Below, one piece after another: positions 21,272 to 22,310 of a stretch of 22,310 nt of DNA. Under the pieces are notes generated by a model. It was not told the origin of the DNA. It saw only the letters and a list, made by a program, of their open reading frames with translations, and ran no database searches. Position numbers and translations under genes: made by a program. The first letter of the stretch is position 1. The number at the start of each line of letters is the position of its first letter. Source of the stretch: JAJTYI01 sp964420145 (GTDB lineage: Bacteria; Patescibacteriota; Dojkabacteria; B142; OLB20); contig CAYQRB010000016.1 of NCBI GenBank assembly GCA_964420145.1, positions 1-22,310 on the forward strand. The letters run 5' to 3'.

Positions 21272-21377
21272 TATAGTTTCCTGTTTTTGATTTCTATAGA
21301 ATTAACTCGGCAATATTCGTAGAAATTCCATTCTTTATCAATAAACAGTAATGCAATATGCCGATATCTTTCACATC
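21272..21377. other. Region between the remnant and the insertion sequence
   Basis: About 100 bases without an intact gene. On the minus strand, in the frame following the transposase stop, a short protein-like stretch (ALLFIDKEWNFYEYCRVN then SIEIKNRKL and TAA) can be read; it may be the end of a gene cut by the insertion sequence. Nothing else was recognised. Confidence 0.35.
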
Positions 21378-22008
21378 AAATGCGACAAACTGCTACATCA
21401 TTTGGTATTTTCATCCCTAGCCCCAAATGTGGCCTCTCATTGTTGTAAAATTGTAAAAATTGATTTACTTTTTCTTTCATTTTAGATAACTCCTTTAACT
21501 TGTATTTTCTCCACCCTAAACATTCCTTTCGTAATGTCCTGTTAAAACTCTCAATATATGATTGTTCGTTCTTCTTGTATGGTCTACTTACCCTATGCTC
21601 TCCTGCAAACATCTTAACATTTTCTTTAAACTCTTTCTCAAATTCACTTCCTCCATCACTTTGTAGCAATCGTACCTTATTAAATTTAGCCATCGCTCCT
21701 GTTAATGATGCATAACCATCCGCTCCTTCTAAACCCAACTCTAAATCTACATACGCTTGTCTTGTATATGTGTCTACATAGGTGTAGGCAAATACTTCTC
21801 CAAAATCTACCGTGTCTGTTTGTATTACATCTCTCTCATATTTTCCTTTAGGAGCTTCTCCATATTTCCTTTGCTTGTATTTTGAGCTTAATTTGTATCT
21901 AGTCTGAAGTACTCTGTAAATTGTTGCTACCGATACTACTTCATTGTAGTCTCTCTTGAGATAGTACTTTATCTTCTCCCCACAACAATCACGGTATTTT
22001 TCTCTTAT
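21376..22008 (-). pseudogene. Transposase, C-terminal part (DDE integrase core)
   Basis: The frame from 22008 gives 210 residues starting IREKYRDCCGEKIKYYL. It carries the catalytic triad: Asp in VIQTDTVDFGE, Asp in LLQSDGGSEF, and Glu in SYIESFNRTLRKE with 34 residues between the last two and an Arg seven residues after the Glu. It ends NERPHLGLGMKIPNDV with a TGA overlapping the left repeat. It has no credible start of its own; a TTG at 21738 would omit the first Asp. The join to the N-terminal part needs a -1 shift, consistent with loss of one A at CAATAAG. Confidence 0.8.
21378..21395 (+). repeat. Left terminal inverted repeat of the insertion sequence
   Basis: AAATGCGACAAACTGCTA. It matches the right end in inverted orientation except for one missing A. 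It overlaps the last codons of the transposase. Confidence 0.7.
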
Positions 22009-22241
22009 TGAAGGATATGTAGTTTTAATTCAACCGTTATTCTCTTTCTCCGTTTTCCCTTCTTTGCGTTTATGTAGGCATTGACTGTACGTTTAAGTCC
22101 TATGGTTTTAAATCGTTTTATCCAACGGTAAATTGTTGCTCTATCTTTTCCTATTCTTAGAGCTATTACTTCGGGCTTGATATCTTCTTGCCAGAGATGC
22201 CAAGCCACCTCAATCTCTGCTATACTCTTAGTGTGCGACAT
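22005..22241 (-). CDS. Transposase, N-terminal part (helix-turn-helix)
   Basis: 78 residues with a helix-turn-helix: IAEIEVAWHLWQEDIKPEVIALRIGKDRATIYRWIKRF, in which ALRIGKDRATIYRWIKRF is the recognition unit that binds the IS ends. After a basic linker (KKGKRRKRITVELKL) the frame stops at TAA (22007-22005), where homologues run on into LREKY. The downstream frame continues with exactly that sequence, so the two pieces were one protein of about 288 residues. A -10-like TATACA ends six bases before the ATG. Confidence 0.8.
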   Translation of the reverse strand: MSHTKSIAEIEVAWHLWQEDIKPEVIALRIGKDRATIYRWIKRFKTIGLKRTVNAYINAKKGKRRKRITVELKLHILQ

Positions 22242-22247
22242 TGTTGC

Positions 22248-22253
22248 TGTATA
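22248..22253 (-). promoter_or_regulatory. Possible -10 element of the transposase
   Basis: TATACA, six bases before the ATG at 22241. It matches the consensus at four of six positions; listed because its spacing equals that of two other stand-alone genes here. Confidence 0.3.
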
Positions 22254-22274
22254 CTTAATTTAGATAAGCTATTC

Positions 22275-22293
22275 TAGCAGTTTTGTCGCATTT
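22275..22293 (-). repeat. Right terminal inverted repeat of the insertion sequence
   Basis: On the minus strand AAATGCGACAAAACTGCTA, equal to the left end with one additional A. It lies upstream of the transposase start at 22241. Confidence 0.7.
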
Positions 22294-22310
22294 TTAATGA
22301 TTATTGAGCG

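Larger units (their letters stand above)
21378..22293 (-). mobile_element. Insertion sequence, IS481/IS3-like, with frameshifted transposase
   Basis: About 0.9 kb bounded by imperfect terminal inverted repeats (21378-21395 and 22275-22293) and filled by one transposase reading frame on the minus strand. An N-terminal helix-turn-helix and a DDE integrase core support the IS481/IS3 group. No clear target-site duplication is seen (left flank TCACATC, right flank TTAATGA), so it may be old or rearranged. It is probably inactive because of the frame change at about 22007. Confidence 0.75.

Noticed and set aside
1..22310. CRISPR array, tRNA or rRNA genes
   Set aside because: No regularly spaced repeats, no cloverleaf-like segment and no conserved rRNA stretch were seen; the few gaps are accounted for.

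Overview
The window is dominated by one long, co-directional (minus-strand) translation gene cluster, followed at its upstream end (high coordinates) by a short accessory tail. It looks like an AT-rich member of the Candidate Phyla Radiation (Patescibacteria), perhaps Katanobacteria, Dojkabacteria or Microgenomates. The evidence is the merged str/S10/spc/alpha order, the absence of rpmD (L30) between rpsE and rplO, the absence of adk between secY and map, and the lineage-style charged tails on several ribosomal proteins. TGA terminates rpsE, rplC and rplP, and TAA and TAG terminate others, so the standard bacterial code applies and the UGA-recoding CPR groups are excluded.

Read in transcription order the cluster is: fusA - tuf - rpsJ - rplC - rplD - rplW - rplB - rpsS - rplV - rpsC - rplP - rpmC - rpsQ - rplN - rplX - rplE - rpsN - rpsH - rplF - rplR - rpsE - rplO - secY - map - infA - rpmJ - rpsM - rpsK - rpsD - rpoA - rplQ - rplM - rpsI (cut by the window start). 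Most genes overlap or lie within about 30 bases. Only five gaps are larger, and each lies at the head of a sub-operon: before fusA, tuf, rpsJ, rplC and infA. Promoters can be read before fusA, tuf and infA. Terminator-like hairpins sit just upstream of the start codons of rpsJ, rplC and infA, and the rplC and infA leaders can also fold into competing helices, which suggests transcription attenuation of ribosomal sub-operons.

Three features of the core genes are unexpected. secY carries an in-frame TAA between transmembrane segment 1 and the plug, splitting it into a 79-residue piece and a piece of about 399 residues preceded by an internal GGAGGT and TTG. EF-G has NKLN instead of NKxD in its guanine-recognition motif and lacks the usual G5 motif. 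EF-Tu has NVFD instead of NKxD and an altered switch I.

The tail (19.3-22.3 kb) holds a membrane-anchored protein of unknown function (plus strand), a GNAT-type acetyltransferase (minus strand), decayed coding remnants including a likely transporter C-terminus, and an IS481/IS3-like insertion sequence with imperfect terminal inverted repeats and a frameshifted transposase. These stand-alone genes each have a -10-like hexamer exactly six bases before the start codon, suggesting leaderless transcripts, in contrast to the leader-bearing ribosomal sub-operons.
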